Origin: Isoetes taiwanensis | Taxonomy: Eukaryota; Streptophyta; Lycopodiopsida; Isoetales; Isoetaceae | NCBI GenBank assembly: GCA_021234155.1 | Contig: JAJEKV010000020.1 | Location: 1,002,938 to 1,066,937, forward strand | DNA length: 64,000 nucleotides | Reading direction: 5' to 3' | In this document: positions 22,093 through 33,803 of the stretch, piece by piece | Layout: each line of letters starts with the position of its first letter | Numbering within the stretch: position 1 is the stretch's first letter | Position numbers and translations under genes: made by a program | The notes under the pieces: model-generated | What the model was told of the DNA's origin: nothing | Seen by the model: only the letters and a program-made list of their open reading frames with translations | Database searches by the model: none

Positions 22093-22589
22093 TCCCATCC
22101 GAATGTTATAGGAGACTTGCAATGAGGGGAATGCTTGAACCCCCTCCTTATCTGGACGAGATGCTACAGCAATTGAGGCCTCTTCTTTGTGCTGGATATT
22201 TAGCACACTCTCTGGATGCATACATATCAGTGTTCATTCATGAAATTTGTAAGGGACACGGATGTATGGCCTTATTAGGGTGTACTACAATGAGTACAAC
22301 GGTTTTGTGGAGTTGGGTCCGCTCTTCTTCCGTGAGTATTATCTGTGGAATTACTTTTTCTAATGACTAGGTACCCCATATGGTGGGAAGAATCAGCATG
22401 GGATGAGCGTGAGCTCTTGACTCCTAACCCGGATCGTGGGTGGGTTAGACCTGCAGCGCGAAGGGAAAGGGAAGGGGAAGGGGTTAGGAACACGGGGAAG
22501 GTTACTAGGGACATACATAGTTCATACTTTGGTCTCTATTGTGTTTGGAAGTTGGTATATGATACCGTGTTATTATGTTCTCTAAATAT

Positions 22590-22705
22590 TCATGTATGTA
22601 TGATACACGGGTACTGCACGTGTATAGAACCCCTGCATAAGGTCTATGATACAGGGTACTGTACACGTGTATACAACCCCTGCATAAGGTCTATACAACC
22701 CCCAT
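22590..22705 (+). repeat. tandem duplication around GGGTACTGYACGTGTATA
   Basis: Two copies of about 58 bp (GATACACGGGTACTGCACGT, then ACCCCTGCATAAGGTCTATG, and a near copy), plus a partial third. Confidence 0.75.
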
Positions 22706-22740
22706 AATAAAAAAATTCCAGTTTACTAAAAATTTTCCCA

Positions 22741-24000
22741 TTATAATGAAATTGTGCTTAATTCTCCTGCCTCTTCTCCGATTCTGATGCCGGCCATGTG
22801 CCTCCCGAAGTACTCATCCATCGATACTACATCCAGGTCCTTGTAATATGCGAACATGGACCTGAAGGAGATCAAGTTGACCTCACTTCTGTCGACCCCG
22901 GTTGGCGTCGTTGATGAAGAGCTAGGCAGGAGTGCATTCATCATCTTGTCCCACGCTCGTCTTGGATGACGATGAATTCTTCCTTCGAAGGCAGCTCCTG
23001 TTGAGTCATTTGTTGGATGCTGCTGTAGGCTTTGATGTCTGATGATGACTGCCTCGTGTAGGTGTGGGCATTCCGGATGCCGATAGGAAAGTCCTGAGTT
23101 TTCTAGTCGATGAAATCATCGAGATCGGGCTGTTGGCATAGGAGGTATAGGAGCTCGTCCATCCTGTATTCTCTGTGTCTGCACTCTGGAAGATTCTTGA
23201 TGTCGTGCAACAGAAGGTATTACATCACCAAGAGGTTGGCTATGGCATTTCTTCTTCTTTTACTGACCTGTAACAGAAACTGTCTCAGCAAATCATCTAA
23301 GAAGATTCGACAGTCTGCTTGCTTTTCAAAAACGGCCTTCGATCATGACTGGGGTTAAGCTGATGATGCCTAACTCGAGCGGGAGAGCTATCCTCGTCAT
23401 CCTCAGGCCTTCATCGAAGCCTTGAAGTTCTTGCTTTGCTTGCTGCCATTCTTAGATATGATCGACGTCGATGAGGTCTTCGACATCGTATCCATGTCCA
23501 CCTTCTTCCTCGTCCTCTTGCTCTTTTGCTGAGGGAGGCGGGGGGGTTCTATATTCATTGGCTGAATAGAGGGTTTCCCTATTTGAGTTTAGGCTCTATG
23601 GGACAAGAAGATGGCTACGATAGCAGTGTAAGAGAAATATCTCTTGTTTATAGATATAGTCATGTAGTCTAGCATGCGAGCAACTCTATTTTTTAAGTAT
23701 TTGTCAATGTTTGGAACATCGCTCAGTGCGGCTCGAAGAGCTATCCTAGGTGCGAATTACTCTATGCATGGGGGAAGCTCTGCCAAGGAAGGGCCTATCT
23801 TAGCTTGGAACTCTTGCATGATCTCTTGGTAGTATGATGTGGCATTTATTTCTTTCTGGAAGACCATAAAAGACAGAGTTAATATCGGCCTACGCCACCT
23901 GAGCAATGGCTATTTGTACCATCGCCTGAATAAAGAATTGGCCATGATGCTGGGTTCAACAAACAGATATGCAAGCACCTCTATGAGCAGGAAAATCGCC
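22741..24000 (-). pseudogene. coding relic with many stops, unknown protein
   Basis: The minus strand carries long coding-like stretches in few frames: INATSYYQEIMQEFQAKIGP, DVPNIDKYLKNRVARMLDYM, AKEQEDEEEGGHGYDVEDLI, DELLYLLCQQPDLDDFID and SMFAYYKDLDVVSMDEYFGR. They are interrupted by stops (TAG, TAA, TGA), most of which sit where Gln or Arg fits. The frame changes at about 23,560, 23,330 and 22,950. The end reads AGIRIGEEAGELSTISL before the TAA at 22,741. The family is not recognised; it resembles replication or transposition accessory proteins only in being acidic and helical. The break pattern suggests C-to-T decay. Confidence 0.4.
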
Positions 24001-24169
24001 TTCGAGTGAGGAGTGAATGCAAATGAGGGTTGTGGGTATATTTTTGACAGAACCCTAATTTGTGAAATTTTAGAATTTGGATATGTCTATCACTTCGAGG
24101 TCTAACTAGGTATTTGAGGACTTCCTAAAGATCCTATTGCAACAAATTTTATGTAATTTGGAGGTGGTT

Positions 24170-24450
24170 TGAGCGAGTGCGCGAGAGGCCCGAGTTAAAT
24201 TTTAACTTAGGGTCTGAGCGCACTATGTGAGGGATGGGCTCTTGTTTGGGTCCTAGATGACTCCAAAATTTCGGTATGAGGGTAGAATCTTGCTTATCTC
24301 ACAGAGTTAAGCCAGAATATGCCCTTAGTTTCGTGTTCTGGACTTGTGTAGGTATAGATCAGTGGCCAAAGCCAAACACTCACACAGTGCGCGAAAGGGC
24401 CGAGTTAAATTTTAACTTGGGGCCCTGGCGCACTCTGTGAGGGGTGGGTC
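24170..24450 (+). repeat. pair of 55-bp repeats (GCCGAGTTAAATTTTAACTT)
   Basis: Segments near 24,178-24,235 and 24,390-24,445 share GAG(T)TAAATTTTAACTT flanked by GCGCGA and GCGCACT(C/A)TGTGAGG, about 80% alike. The core is itself palindromic (AGTTAAATTTTAACT). Confidence 0.65.
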
Positions 24451-24879
24451 TCTATTAGGTCATGCTTTCTCCAAATTAATTAAAACAAATTACACATGCC
24501 ATCAATACAACTAGAACAAAGATATTATTACAGTTTGCAACTCAAATTTAACAACTTTTATATTACAAAAGTTTTTATGTATCTAATTTGACAGTCTTCC
24601 TTCTGGGTGGATTCATGATATGGTGTCTCAATTCTGCTCATATTTGCACCACAAAAATAGCCCAAAACATAGTTCAAGATTGTGGTTTGTACACACAAAA
24701 ATTCAAATCATTTAGCATTTATGATAGTGCGAAAATAAAATTCCCTCTCTTTGGCATGATATCTTTCTCGAGAATAGAACCTTTTGAATTTGTCACACAA
24801 GCCAAATGCCATGGAGACCAAAATAACGTGGACCGCCAAAAAATAACCAAAAACACCAAAAAGACCTAAATAGAGACCG

Positions 24880-25217
24880 CAGAAGAATAGCCAGTTCTTG
24901 TGGATCGTAGCTTATGGATCATAGCCAAACAGATCTTGTGGATCATAGCCACCAAACAGAGATTGGCCGGATCATAGCTTACCGAATCATGGGAAAAGCT
25001 TTTGGGAAAAGCTTTTGCTATATGTAGTGCCAATTTTATTTCCATTGATTTTTGACCTTGTGAAAAGACCTAAACAGAGATTGCGAAGCATAGCCAGATC
25101 TTGTGGATCATAGTTTGTGGATCATAGCACAAAGATTGTTGGATTATAGGTAGAGCTTGCGGCAAAGCTTTTGCTGTATGTAGTGCCGATTTTGTTTCGA
25201 TTGATTTTTGACCTTGT
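24880..25217 (+). repeat. tandem duplication with GTGGATCATAGC words
   Basis: Two copies of about 170-190 bp run GATCTTGTGGATCATAG, AAAGCTTTTGCT(A/G)TATGTAGTG, then GATTTTTGACCTTGTG. They end just before the first exon of the multi-exon gene, so they occupy its promoter or leader region. Confidence 0.7.
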
Positions 25218-25258
25218 GGAGTTGGTTCAATCCTTGGTCTCTTAAATTTTTTGTAGAA

Positions 25259-28200
25259 ATGGAACAAATTGTCTTGAATGATAGTGGATTATCATACAGG
25301 GATTTGCTAAAGCATGAGGAAAAGTTTGTGGATCCATTAGAGATGCGCAAGTATTGGGGACCAAAGGTAGAGAATAAACAATTCTATAGATTGAGGGCTC
25401 TGAAAAAAGAAAAGAAAGAGGCTTTTTCTGAGCATTTACAGGGCAATCCTATGAGGAAAGGAGTCATGTTCAAAATGGGCAGGTTAGTCATGTTATAGCT
25501 GCAGCATGGTTTTTGCATGATGTTAAAGGTAAGGATATAGATTGGTTGAGTTTTTATAAGCATGCTTCAAAAAAGAGGTCTTCAATGCTAGAAGAAGATA
25601 GTATACCCATCGAAAAAGATAGTGAGACTAGAAAAACACTAAAACCTATACAAGATTCAGGCATCACTGAACCACGATTGTCTTCACCATATTCTAAAAC
25701 CGTGGATTCCAAGAGACAGAAATATGGTAATACAAATTGTAGTTTTTATTTTGTTTAATTTCCATTTTGTCTGTAAATGAGCTTACGCAACACAATGTGG
25801 TTTCAGCAAAGTTGGAGATGCAAAAAGGAGATTTTACCTTTGGACATTCTGATAGTAAGTACTTTTGATAAACATTGGTTCGTTCATAGCCTAACCTTTG
25901 TGGTTATTGTGGTCATAGTTGTTGTGATAATTTTTGTGGTTTTACTCAGCAGATCTTAAATTGTGGTTCTTTAGTAGAATTGTGGTTTGGAGTTGTGAAT
26001 TTATATTGTAGATTTGAAATTGTGATATAGAATTGTGATTTAGAGTTTGTGAATATTGTAGCTTATATATTTGGATTTGTTGTTTGTGGTTTATGATTTG
26101 TGGTTTGGGGTTAATGGATTTGGTTTATGAGTTGGGTGTCTTGGTTTGTGGATTGAGTGAATTTTATATTCTAGAATGGGACTCGCAAGAAACCAACAAA
26201 CCGCATAGATAGGCTTCTCATTCATCTCAGCAGATTTTCTACAATGGTGAACAGTGGGTAGCCGCACACATGCGAACTACCCACGAAAAATAAAGGGAAA
26301 ATCCAATTATATCACTTGGACCCCGAAAAATACAATGCTAATAGATGAGTGGCTGATGTACCTGCCGAAAGCTTATCACCGGGATTAAAAAACCCCGCCC
26401 TTTCGAGTTTTCAAGGAAAAACCCTAGTGATAAGCCTTCGGCAAGGGGCTTAGACAAACGTAAGGCATAGAAATCGCTCCCAAAAACCCCCGCATGGAGA
26501 AGTCGAAACAGATGCCGCTCGCCAACCTGTACCTGCACATCACCAACACAACAAACGAGACAACACAAACATACCAGAGAATAGCATCACCCAGCGGGTG
26601 GAAAAAAGCATCACCCAGCGGGTGGAAAAACATGAGAAACAGAAGATTGTGCACAATACAATAAACAAAGAAGGGGGGGAGGGAGGGTTCAAAGAGAATA
26701 AGGTACTGCTGAGAGAAGAGGAAGCGCCAATGAGACGCGGATGCAGAAACGCACCTGAAATAGCGAACTCCCAACCAAAACGGGCATGCGCCGCCCGCAT
26801 GCATGCAAGACGTGCATGCTCGTCCCATTCTAGAATGGCGATCCGATGTCTCGGATCGATGCGATTCTAGAATGGGACTCGCAAGAAACCAACAAACCGC
26901 CCGACTACCAGAGAACTTCCTTACAAACTAGGATCGAGGACGAAGGTCACAGGACGAAGGCCAAAGGCCGGAAAAGGATAGCATGAAAGAAACGCCAAAT
27001 TGGCTAAACCAGGCAGGAAGAAGCCCCTCTTTTTGCCTGGAAACAATTCAAAGAGAATAAGGTACTGCTGAGAGAAGAGAAAGCGCCGATGAGACGCGGA
27101 TGCAGAAACGCGCCTGAAATAGCGAACTCCCAACCAAAACGGGCATGCGCCGCCCGCATGCATGCAAGACGTGCATGCTCGTCCCATTCTAGAATGGCGA
27201 TCCGATGTCTCGGATCGATGCGATTGTGTTCTGTAGTTTGTGGTTTGTGGTTGTATGTTTTGGTTTGTGGATTGGGGGAATTTTATATTGTGTTCTGTGG
27301 TTTGTGGTTTTGCATTTGTGCTGGTTTGTGGTTTTGCATTTGTGACGGTCAAATTGTGGTTAAAGATTTATACTTTGTGCTTTGTGGATTATATTTTATA
27401 GATTGGACCTGAATTATAGTGAGTGGAATATAGATTGTGGATTGAGCCTTTAATAAAGTTTCTTTAGAGTGGAATGTACTTTGTATGCCTGTAACTAATT
27501 TACTGAATTGTTTCATTACAGATTCCTTACGGGTGATGACAAAATGGAAGGAGTCCACTGAATTGAAGGTGATAGATTGGCTACAGGCTACAATAGTCAT
27601 ATAACAAATGGAAAGAGTTGAAGAAAACCTTCAAATCATTGAGGGAGAAGAAGGAGCATTATATGCAAGAAATTGTAGACATCAAATGCTTGATGCAAGG
27701 AATGACAAAGGAAGCAGCTGCAGGTGTGCAACAGGTGGTAGATATGAAGGAAGCCGAGGTAGTTAAAGTTGTGGCATCATTGGTTGTTGTAGAGGAAGAT
27801 CTTGATGCTATTGAGAAGAGGAGGCAAGGGGACAATGATGAGATTGCAAAACTCAGACCATGTCTTGAAAGGCTTGTTGAAGGCTGCAATGTCCTTGAGA
27901 ACGGGATTAAACTAGATCCTTATCTACCCGAGTCTATAGAAGCAAATTTCCTATTAGACTCACCTGAACGTGTATGTCCCTATTGTAGAAGATTCTTGGA
28001 ATATGATGGGAAGCCACTGCCTTTGTTACTACATAGTGTAACCATCTTTACCATATTCTATGTTTGGCCTCATTATTAAGGTATGAGCAATAGTAAATTT
28101 TGATCTTAACAATAGTTATATTTTGATCATTATGCTCTTTAAATTGATATGTATAATTTCTTGTTTTCAGTTATAGGGATAAGTGTTGTAGCCCAGATTG

Positions 28201-29183
28201 TGACCAGATCATATCTGCCACTTGGATTGGTGCATTTGGCGTGAAGAAAGTTGTACACTCATATGGTATGTATAAGTGGTTAAGCAATCAACTTCTTAAC
28301 ATCATTTAATGTTCATGGTTTTGTTGGTTGTCATTTTAGATGTCCATATGGATCCCACATATGCAAGCAATCTATTCTCACAGATAGAAGAGCAAAAGAT
28401 CCAAGTGGAGAATGCAACGCAACCTGAAATTGAGAAAGAAGAGCATACTGGACAATCAGAAAGTGAGAAACAAGGTAATGTAAAAGTTAATAGTTTGTAT
28501 TAGAATAACTTATGTTATTTTTCATTCTTCTTGTATCTTGCTGCATGCAGGCTTCAAATTGCTAAATGAAGAATCAAGTGGAGCATATGCTGATGCTTCC
28601 AAATTTACGTCAAGTGCAGTAGATGCCTCCAAAAGCTACAATGAACCTTCTCTATTTGGAGCTCCTAGCCCTTCTAGCTTTACCAAGCAGGAAGTTTCCA
28701 CTGCATCTGAAAACCTACTTTCTAGTTTCAACAAGGAGGATAAGCTCAATAAACCCTCTAGCTCTACCAAGCAAGCGGAGTCCACCGCATCTGAAAAACC
28801 GCTTTCTAGCTTCGACAATGAGGAGAAGTTCGTTGCATTAAAAAAAACCACTTTTTGTAGTAGAAGTCAAAGATTTCGTATCTGGTTGGTTTAAGATACT
28901 AATTTTATTATTCCTTTCATAGTTCTAATATTATTCGTACTGAAGCTATAGTTTCTTTAGGTATAGATACAAGTAGCAAATTGGAAATCAAAAATGTTGA
29001 AGAGATATCTACTAGAAAAACCAAAGGTATTCTTCCTTCACTTTTGTTCCATTACAGTTAGTAAATTAGTGTACTAATTCTCTAAATATGTAGCAACTCT
29101 CTTGGCTCAAGAAATACAATTTGATGATGACAATGTAATGTCAAATAGCATTTTACCTCAATCACCATCCACAAAACAACCAA
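25259..29183 (+). pseudogene. eight-exon gene or relic, acidic helical protein with Cys/His cluster
   Basis: Consensus splice sites define exons at about 25,259-25,726, 25,807-25,854, 27,522-28,080, 28,171-28,265, 28,340-28,474, 28,551-~28,877, 28,961-29,026 and 29,094-29,183 (donors GTAATA, GTAAGT, GTATGA, GTATGT, GTAATG, GTATTC, GTAAGA). The product begins MEQIVLNDSGLSYRDLLKHE. It has a coiled-coil-like stretch in exon 3 (EVVKVVASLVVVEEDLDAIE), then a CPYC motif. A His/Cys run is readable in a shifted frame near 28,030, and CCSPDCDQIISATWIGAFG lies in exon 4, together a probable zinc-binding module. Later exons are Ser/Lys/Glu-rich. Single-base shifts at about 25,480 and 28,035 and a TAA near 27,603 break the frame, so it is either dead or the sequence has errors. 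Family not recognised. Confidence 0.5.
26171..27225. mobile_element. two-unit insertion in intron 2, repeated units with terminal hairpin
   Basis: Unit 1 (26,171-26,866) and unit 2 (26,867-27,225) both begin CTAGAATGGGACTCGCAAG and end GATGCGATT. Before that end lies a perfect hairpin with stem CGATCCGA and loop TGTC (26,839-26,858 and 27,198-27,217). The final 177 bp of both units are nearly identical. Unit 1 additionally holds about 330 bp not in unit 2. The surrounding intron is TTTGTGGTT-rich and differs in composition, so the block is inserted. The class is unknown. Confidence 0.6.
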
Positions 29184-29237
29184 GTAAGATACCTGCATTG
29201 ATTGAGTTAAAAGGTTTCATTTTTTTTCCTAGCTTCT

Positions 29238-29792
29238 CATTAGAGGAAAAATGAGATCACATTTTGTCCCATTAAGGGATGCTTAAAATGCCATGTCAGC
29301 TTTTTAAACTGTCCAATAAGAGAAGAGCTCCAGTATATCTCATTCCAGTATTATGTGGCAGCCTGTAATTAATGCAGCTGCAACTAACTTCTGTAGTATT
29401 ATTTTTTCATTATAACTTTTGATCTAGAACTCCGATTCAAAAACTTTTTGTAGCAATGGGTTCGTCTTCACAAGATCTATCTAGTGATAACTCATTCATA
29501 TATCTTTTACGATATAAATATATAAGAAATAAGCAAAAAATCATATTTTTTTAAGGTTAACGCATATGACCATATTGAAATACATCATAACCATATATCA
29601 TTGGAAAGATCTTTTCATTCCGCATCTAATGCAACAAACGCGGCAACATTTTGACAAGTGGATCAAAAGTTATGGGGGAAAAATGACAGCAATGAAGTTG
29701 TTGGTGCTGCATTAATTGCAGTTAATAGAGGGTAGCCATTCCATTGGAGGATTCTTATGGGGATGAAATGAGATCTCAAATTTCCTCTAATG
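29238..29792. mobile_element. MITE-like element with CATTAGAGGAAA terminal inverted repeats
   Basis: The left end reads CATTAGAGGAAAAATGAGAT. The right end is its inverted counterpart ending CCTCTAATG, and about 35 bp are recognisably inverted. It is 555 bp long, has no coding content, and a target duplication is unclear. It lies directly between the multi-exon gene and the LTR copy. Confidence 0.6.
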
Positions 29793-29820
29793 TTTTTGTC
29801 TCATTCTTCCTCAATATTTC

Positions 29821-30977
29821 AATTCATGGCAATTGAATTGGGCTGGCATAGGAACATGGCTGTTGGGTAGTCCACTCCATCCACCCCTCCCGTGCATACT
29901 TTGCAGAATAGGCTGATAAGTCTTGGGACTTGACAGTAGCCTGTCGAGTGCATAGCCAAGGGGGCTACTCCTGGGTTGCATCTCCCCAGTCCCGATAAGG
30001 CAGGAGGAGATCACTCCCTCCAGAGGCATGGCACGCCCATCACAGGCGGCTAGAGAGACACTGCTCGTCTACGACTTGAACCTCATTGAAGGTGACGCAT
30101 CACCCAAGAGGTGTCGAGCCCATGCCTTGCCCACACACAGTGTCAAGCCATTAGCCCTAGCCCGCTAAGGTACCTGGTAGGCTTTACATACCAGAGGGAT
30201 CAATATGTAGTGGGACATGTCCTCCTTATCTGCCGGTCTAGCCCCACCACCCACAGTCAGGCGGGCTCTTATACACAGGCCACATTAATTGGGAATTAAT
30301 GAAACTATTTAGATACATCAACTACTAAGGCTTTCAGGGTCTCTACCCCCCTTCCCAATACATAGTAGTGCGCATTATCATCATTCATAGAACTGAAATA
30401 TAGAATAACACCTAATCTATCTACCTTAACATAATGGTTAGGTTCCTTTGTTAGGGCTTGTGACCTCAGAATCTATAGGGACTCTAAGGCTAAACTAACA
30501 TGCTAATCTAGCTCATTATCGGACTAGAAGTCGGCATTGCACAACAGAATTGCTATTTACCTGAACGCTGACTTGCTCCACCTCCTCGGAAAGCATCCAT
30601 GCTTCTGTTAGGGTCGAAGGCGACTGAATCTGGGAGATCTGTTATGCAAGGCCGGCTTGGCGACCCCTGGCAATGCGGAAGTGCTAGCACTTGGCCGGAA
30701 TGGCTGAAGGAGGCTGGAATGCGAAAAGGGAAAAGGTTTAGGGTTTCTCTTTTGGTTCCTTTTAGACCCTTTTAGGTCTAGGGCTAAAAGGGCATGTGAG
30801 GTTTTGCCATGTGGCAAAGGGTTTAAGTGCACATTTTAAGATATGTGCAACCTAGGAAGTTTTCCCCTAGGTTGCAACCCTTTACGGTTCTAAGTACATG
30901 TTATCAAGGCAACATGTACGAGTGACGTGGCCATATAATATATGTATTCGTACCGTATATTATGTTGGAATGTCACA
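29821..30977 (-). repeat. second copy of the 4.3-5.5 kb LTR, solo or truncated
   Basis: Closely similar to 4,266-5,540 along its whole length, ending (minus-strand start) at TGTGACATTCC. No gypsy internal sequence adjoins at higher coordinates, so it is a solo or truncated LTR. Its left end coincides with the MITE junction. Confidence 0.7.
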
Positions 30978-31324
30978 ACTCTAACCTAACCCTAAATAAT
31001 ACCTATATGGCTGAGAAATGCCATGTTATCACATGCCACATCATCACTAATGACTATATAAGTTATAAAGCGTCATGTAAAATTTGCCTAGTTTTTCTCT
31101 CATAAAACAATTTGTCCACTTGGCGCACTCTCGTCTATCTCCAAGTCTTCCAAAATTGTTTACAAATAACTAATAAACTTGTAAATTAAGCATTAGGTCA
31201 TAATGCTTTCTGCATAATATTTAGAAAAGATACTCAGTTTATCTTACAATCTGTAACTTCTTGGCCCAACCTTTTGGATTCTCAGAAACAGACTAATACA
31301 ACTTACCAAGTGCTTGTATTATTC
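30978..31324. other. intergenic DNA, no gene seen
   Basis: AT-rich, begins with a short CTAACCTAACCCTAAAT run of telomere-like words, otherwise featureless. Confidence 0.4.
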
Positions 31325-31480
31325 TTGTCTTAATAATATGTAGCATTATAACAGGGTTTTTTTTTGTGTTTTTGTACTGTTTTCTCTAAGGTTTTCATAT
31401 GATTTGGTGGCCGTATTCATCCAGGTGTACTAAATAGTATTTCTAGAGCGCACCCTTTTGTAAGCCGTTGATTTTAGAAA
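31325..31480 (-). repeat. dispersed repeat R2 (GGTGTACTAAATAGTATTTC)
   Basis: Inverted copy of a segment also found at 50,206-50,341, 52,864-53,000 and 58,126-58,266. All share GGTGTACTAAATAGTATTTC, then TAGAG(C/T)GC, and a (T)GTAGCA/TGCTACATAT end about 135-150 bp away. Confidence 0.75.
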
Positions 31481-31955
31481 AGGGGGCAAATCCTGTGGTG
31501 AATATCCTCCCATTAGTTTTAGGGTTTTTTTAGGGTTGTTTCATAATAGTGGAAAAGATTGGAAGCTAAAATAGTTATTTAATTTAACGGTGGAGATAAG
31601 AAACGGTTTGATCTAAGGGCTAGGAGCAAAAGCCCTTTGGAAAACAGATTTGTGGAGGAGGCGGTCGACCAGTTGGAGATAGAAGAGCAGCCAACGGATT
31701 TGAAAGGGCAGGAATGGATCAGAGAGGGCAAGGGATTCTGGAAGAGAAGGGTTGGAGGAGCGGGCATCAGAGCACAGAAGATCGGAGCAGAGGAGCAAGC
31801 ATCCGACCAAGGCCGACCAGATGAGAGAGAGATCGGATTGAGGGCAGACAGATTTCGGAAGGGGCATGCGGCCGATTAGATCAGAGAAGGCAGAGTTTAG
31901 AGCATTTAGGGTAGTCCGACCACTGCAGAACCACGGAGAGTCGCTAGCAGATCTG
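31481..31955. other. leader-like DNA before the translocator pseudogene
   Basis: Contains a purine-rich open stretch (31,637-31,879, plus) of basic and acidic residues with no recognisable family. It could be 5' untranslated sequence of the retrotransposed transcript, but nothing in it proves that. Confidence 0.3.
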
Positions 31956-32645
31956 ATAATTTTGTGGCTGTTCGGTTATGGCAAGGAGCTAATCTTAAAA
32001 CGCTAGTCATTTCTTTTGCAGTAGGTATTTCTCTTTGGTTTATTCCTTTACCTGCGGGTGTGACAAAAAAATGCATGCCAGCTGCTTGCCATATTCTTTA
32101 TTATCACACAACCTTTGCCCTTGGGGGCAGTTGCTCTAATGGGTCTTGGAGCTTCATTTCTCACCAAAACATTGACATTTGCAGCTGCTTTCAGTGTATT
32201 TGGAGATCCCATTCCTTGGTTCATTGCTCTTGCCTTCTTTTTTGCAAAGGGGTTCATTAAAACGGGTCTTGGAGACAGAGTTGCTTACCAATTTGTGTCC
32301 CTCTTTGGTAAAACAACTTTAGGTCTTGGATACAGTCTTGTTTTTAGTGAAGCTCTGTTGGCTCCTGCCATTCCGTCTGTATCAGCTAGGGCAGATGGAA
32401 TTTTCTTGCCTTTGGTGAAGTCTCTATGTCTTGCATGTGGGAAGCGGACACTGGCGATATACGTAAAGGAAAATGGGGGCATGGCTTGTGCTCTCTTGTT
32501 TTCAGACATCCGTTATTTCCTCTGCCATGTTCTTGACTGCAATGGCTGCCAATCCATTGAGTGTTAACCTTGCTGCAGGAGCAGGAGCAATAGGCCAATA
32601 TCTTGGACAGATTGGGCATTGCAAAGTGCCATTTCCTTTTGTTTA
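31956..32645 (+). pseudogene. plastid 2-oxoglutarate/malate translocator (DiT-type) pseudogene, intronless
   Basis: Family DASS/SLC13 plastid dicarboxylate translocators exchange 2-oxoglutarate and malate across the inner envelope in ammonia assimilation. The text matches that family strongly. An LWQGANLKTLVISFAVGISL start is followed, in shifted frames, by GFIKTGLGDRVAYQFVSLFG, LGYSLVFSEALLAPAIPSVS and FQTSVISSAMFLTAMAANPL. At least three frameshifts (about 32,080, 32,440 and 32,485) and a premature end near 32,645 remove the N-terminal targeting region and the last third. No introns interrupt about 690 bp, which favours a processed copy, though no poly(A) tail is evident. Confidence 0.8.
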
Positions 32646-32654
32646 GCATCTCCC

Positions 32655-32725
32655 TGAATATGTAGCCTGCCATAGCCGGAACCTGCATGCCATAGCCTGC
32701 CATAGCCGGAATCTGCATGCCAGGG
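32655..32725 (+). repeat. tandem repeat of TAGCCTGCCATAGCCGGAA
   Basis: Two units of about 33-38 bp (TAGCCTGCCATAGCCGGAAC, then CTGCATGCCA) immediately after the translocator pseudogene. Confidence 0.75.
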
Positions 32726-33035
32726 CCAATCCACAACTTCAGACCATTACATTTTCGCTGCCACAAAGCCGATTACCACACAGCCCTTACCCCCGGATCT
32801 CGCAACAGCACAGAAAAATCCGGCCCCATGTCTTGGACCATGCACACTGCCATCGCTCCCATCATGCAATTCCGAAACCTTAGCCCCAACCTAAATCGAA
32901 AAGTGTCAAAAAAACATCCTTTAACCTTGGAAAAAAAAATGTAGCCCTTGCTACATATTAGTATTACAAGGTTGTGTTTGTCATATTGTTTTTAAAATTA
33001 CTAGTTATTAACAATTGTGTTTTTTTTTTAATGGT

Positions 33036-33278
33036 AGATATTATGGAATGGAATATGATTTTATCGTCCATGGAGACGATAAAATCATAAAAGCGTCCAC
33101 GGATTTTATGAGGCAAATGGCACGAAACAGACGAGGCCCAGGCTCAACATCACGAACGGGAGTCATGCAGCCAAAAGGCATCACGTACGAGATAAATCAT
33201 CCTGCACAAGAAAATGACCCCGAAATTGAAGAGGCGCAAAACACTTTTGTTGTCTTCAACGACTTAATAAATTTTTAA
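33036..33278 (+). CDS. short hypothetical ORF
   Basis: About 80 codons open, reading YGMEYDFIVHGDDKIIKAST, then QMARNRRGPGSTSRTG and ENDPEIEEAQNTFVVFNDL to the TAA at 33,276. It looks protein-like but matches nothing I know. It abuts the left end of the palindromic element. The start is uncertain (33,015 is in a T-run; ATG 33,048 is possible). It may be an exon fragment. Confidence 0.25.
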   Translation, partial: RYYGMEYDFIVHGDDKIIKASTDFMRQMARNRRGPGSTSRTGVMQPKGITYEINHPAQENDPEIEEAQNTFVVFNDLINF

Positions 33279-33602
33279 ATAATATGCTTTTAAAGCGTAC
33301 ATAATTAAATTACATTATCTTGTATGTTTGCTTTTCTTAGGGCCCGAAGGGCCCAAAATTTTTTTTAGTATAACAACCAACACATAATTAAAATTAATAT
33401 TAACCCATTGGGTGCATATTCACACGGGGGGTGACGTAGGGCAGCGAGAGCTGTTGGATAGGCATATTCACCCCTTATTCCTTAATCTAGACCGTACGTA
33501 AAGTTCCTCGTTTGTGGGGTATGCAAGTACAAAATTTGGTATACTGTATATAACAAAATTTGCAAAATACTATAAGATTTTAAGCAAGCTGCACAATTAC
33601 AA

Positions 33603-33803
33603 GTGATTGAAGTGCAAGATGGCTTAACTCAACTTATGTGTCGTTGCTCCCATCAATTTAGACCAATTTGCAGCTACAATGCTAATATCTTGGCTATACT
33701 ACTGAATGATTCAGTTACCTTAGAGATCAATTTGGTTAAAAATGGTTTTCACAATCTCAAAGATGGATATAAGACTTTCTTTGATGTAAAACCTAGATAC
33801 TAA
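33603..33803 (+). CDS. doubtful short ORF inside the palindromic element
   Basis: A 66-codon frame reads VIEVQDGLTQLMCRCSHQFR and ends at 33,803. No family is recognised and it may be a chance ORF. Confidence 0.15.
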   Translation: MIEVQDGLTQLMCRCSHQFRPICSYNANILAILLNDSVTLEINLVKNGFHNLKDGYKTFFDVKPRY

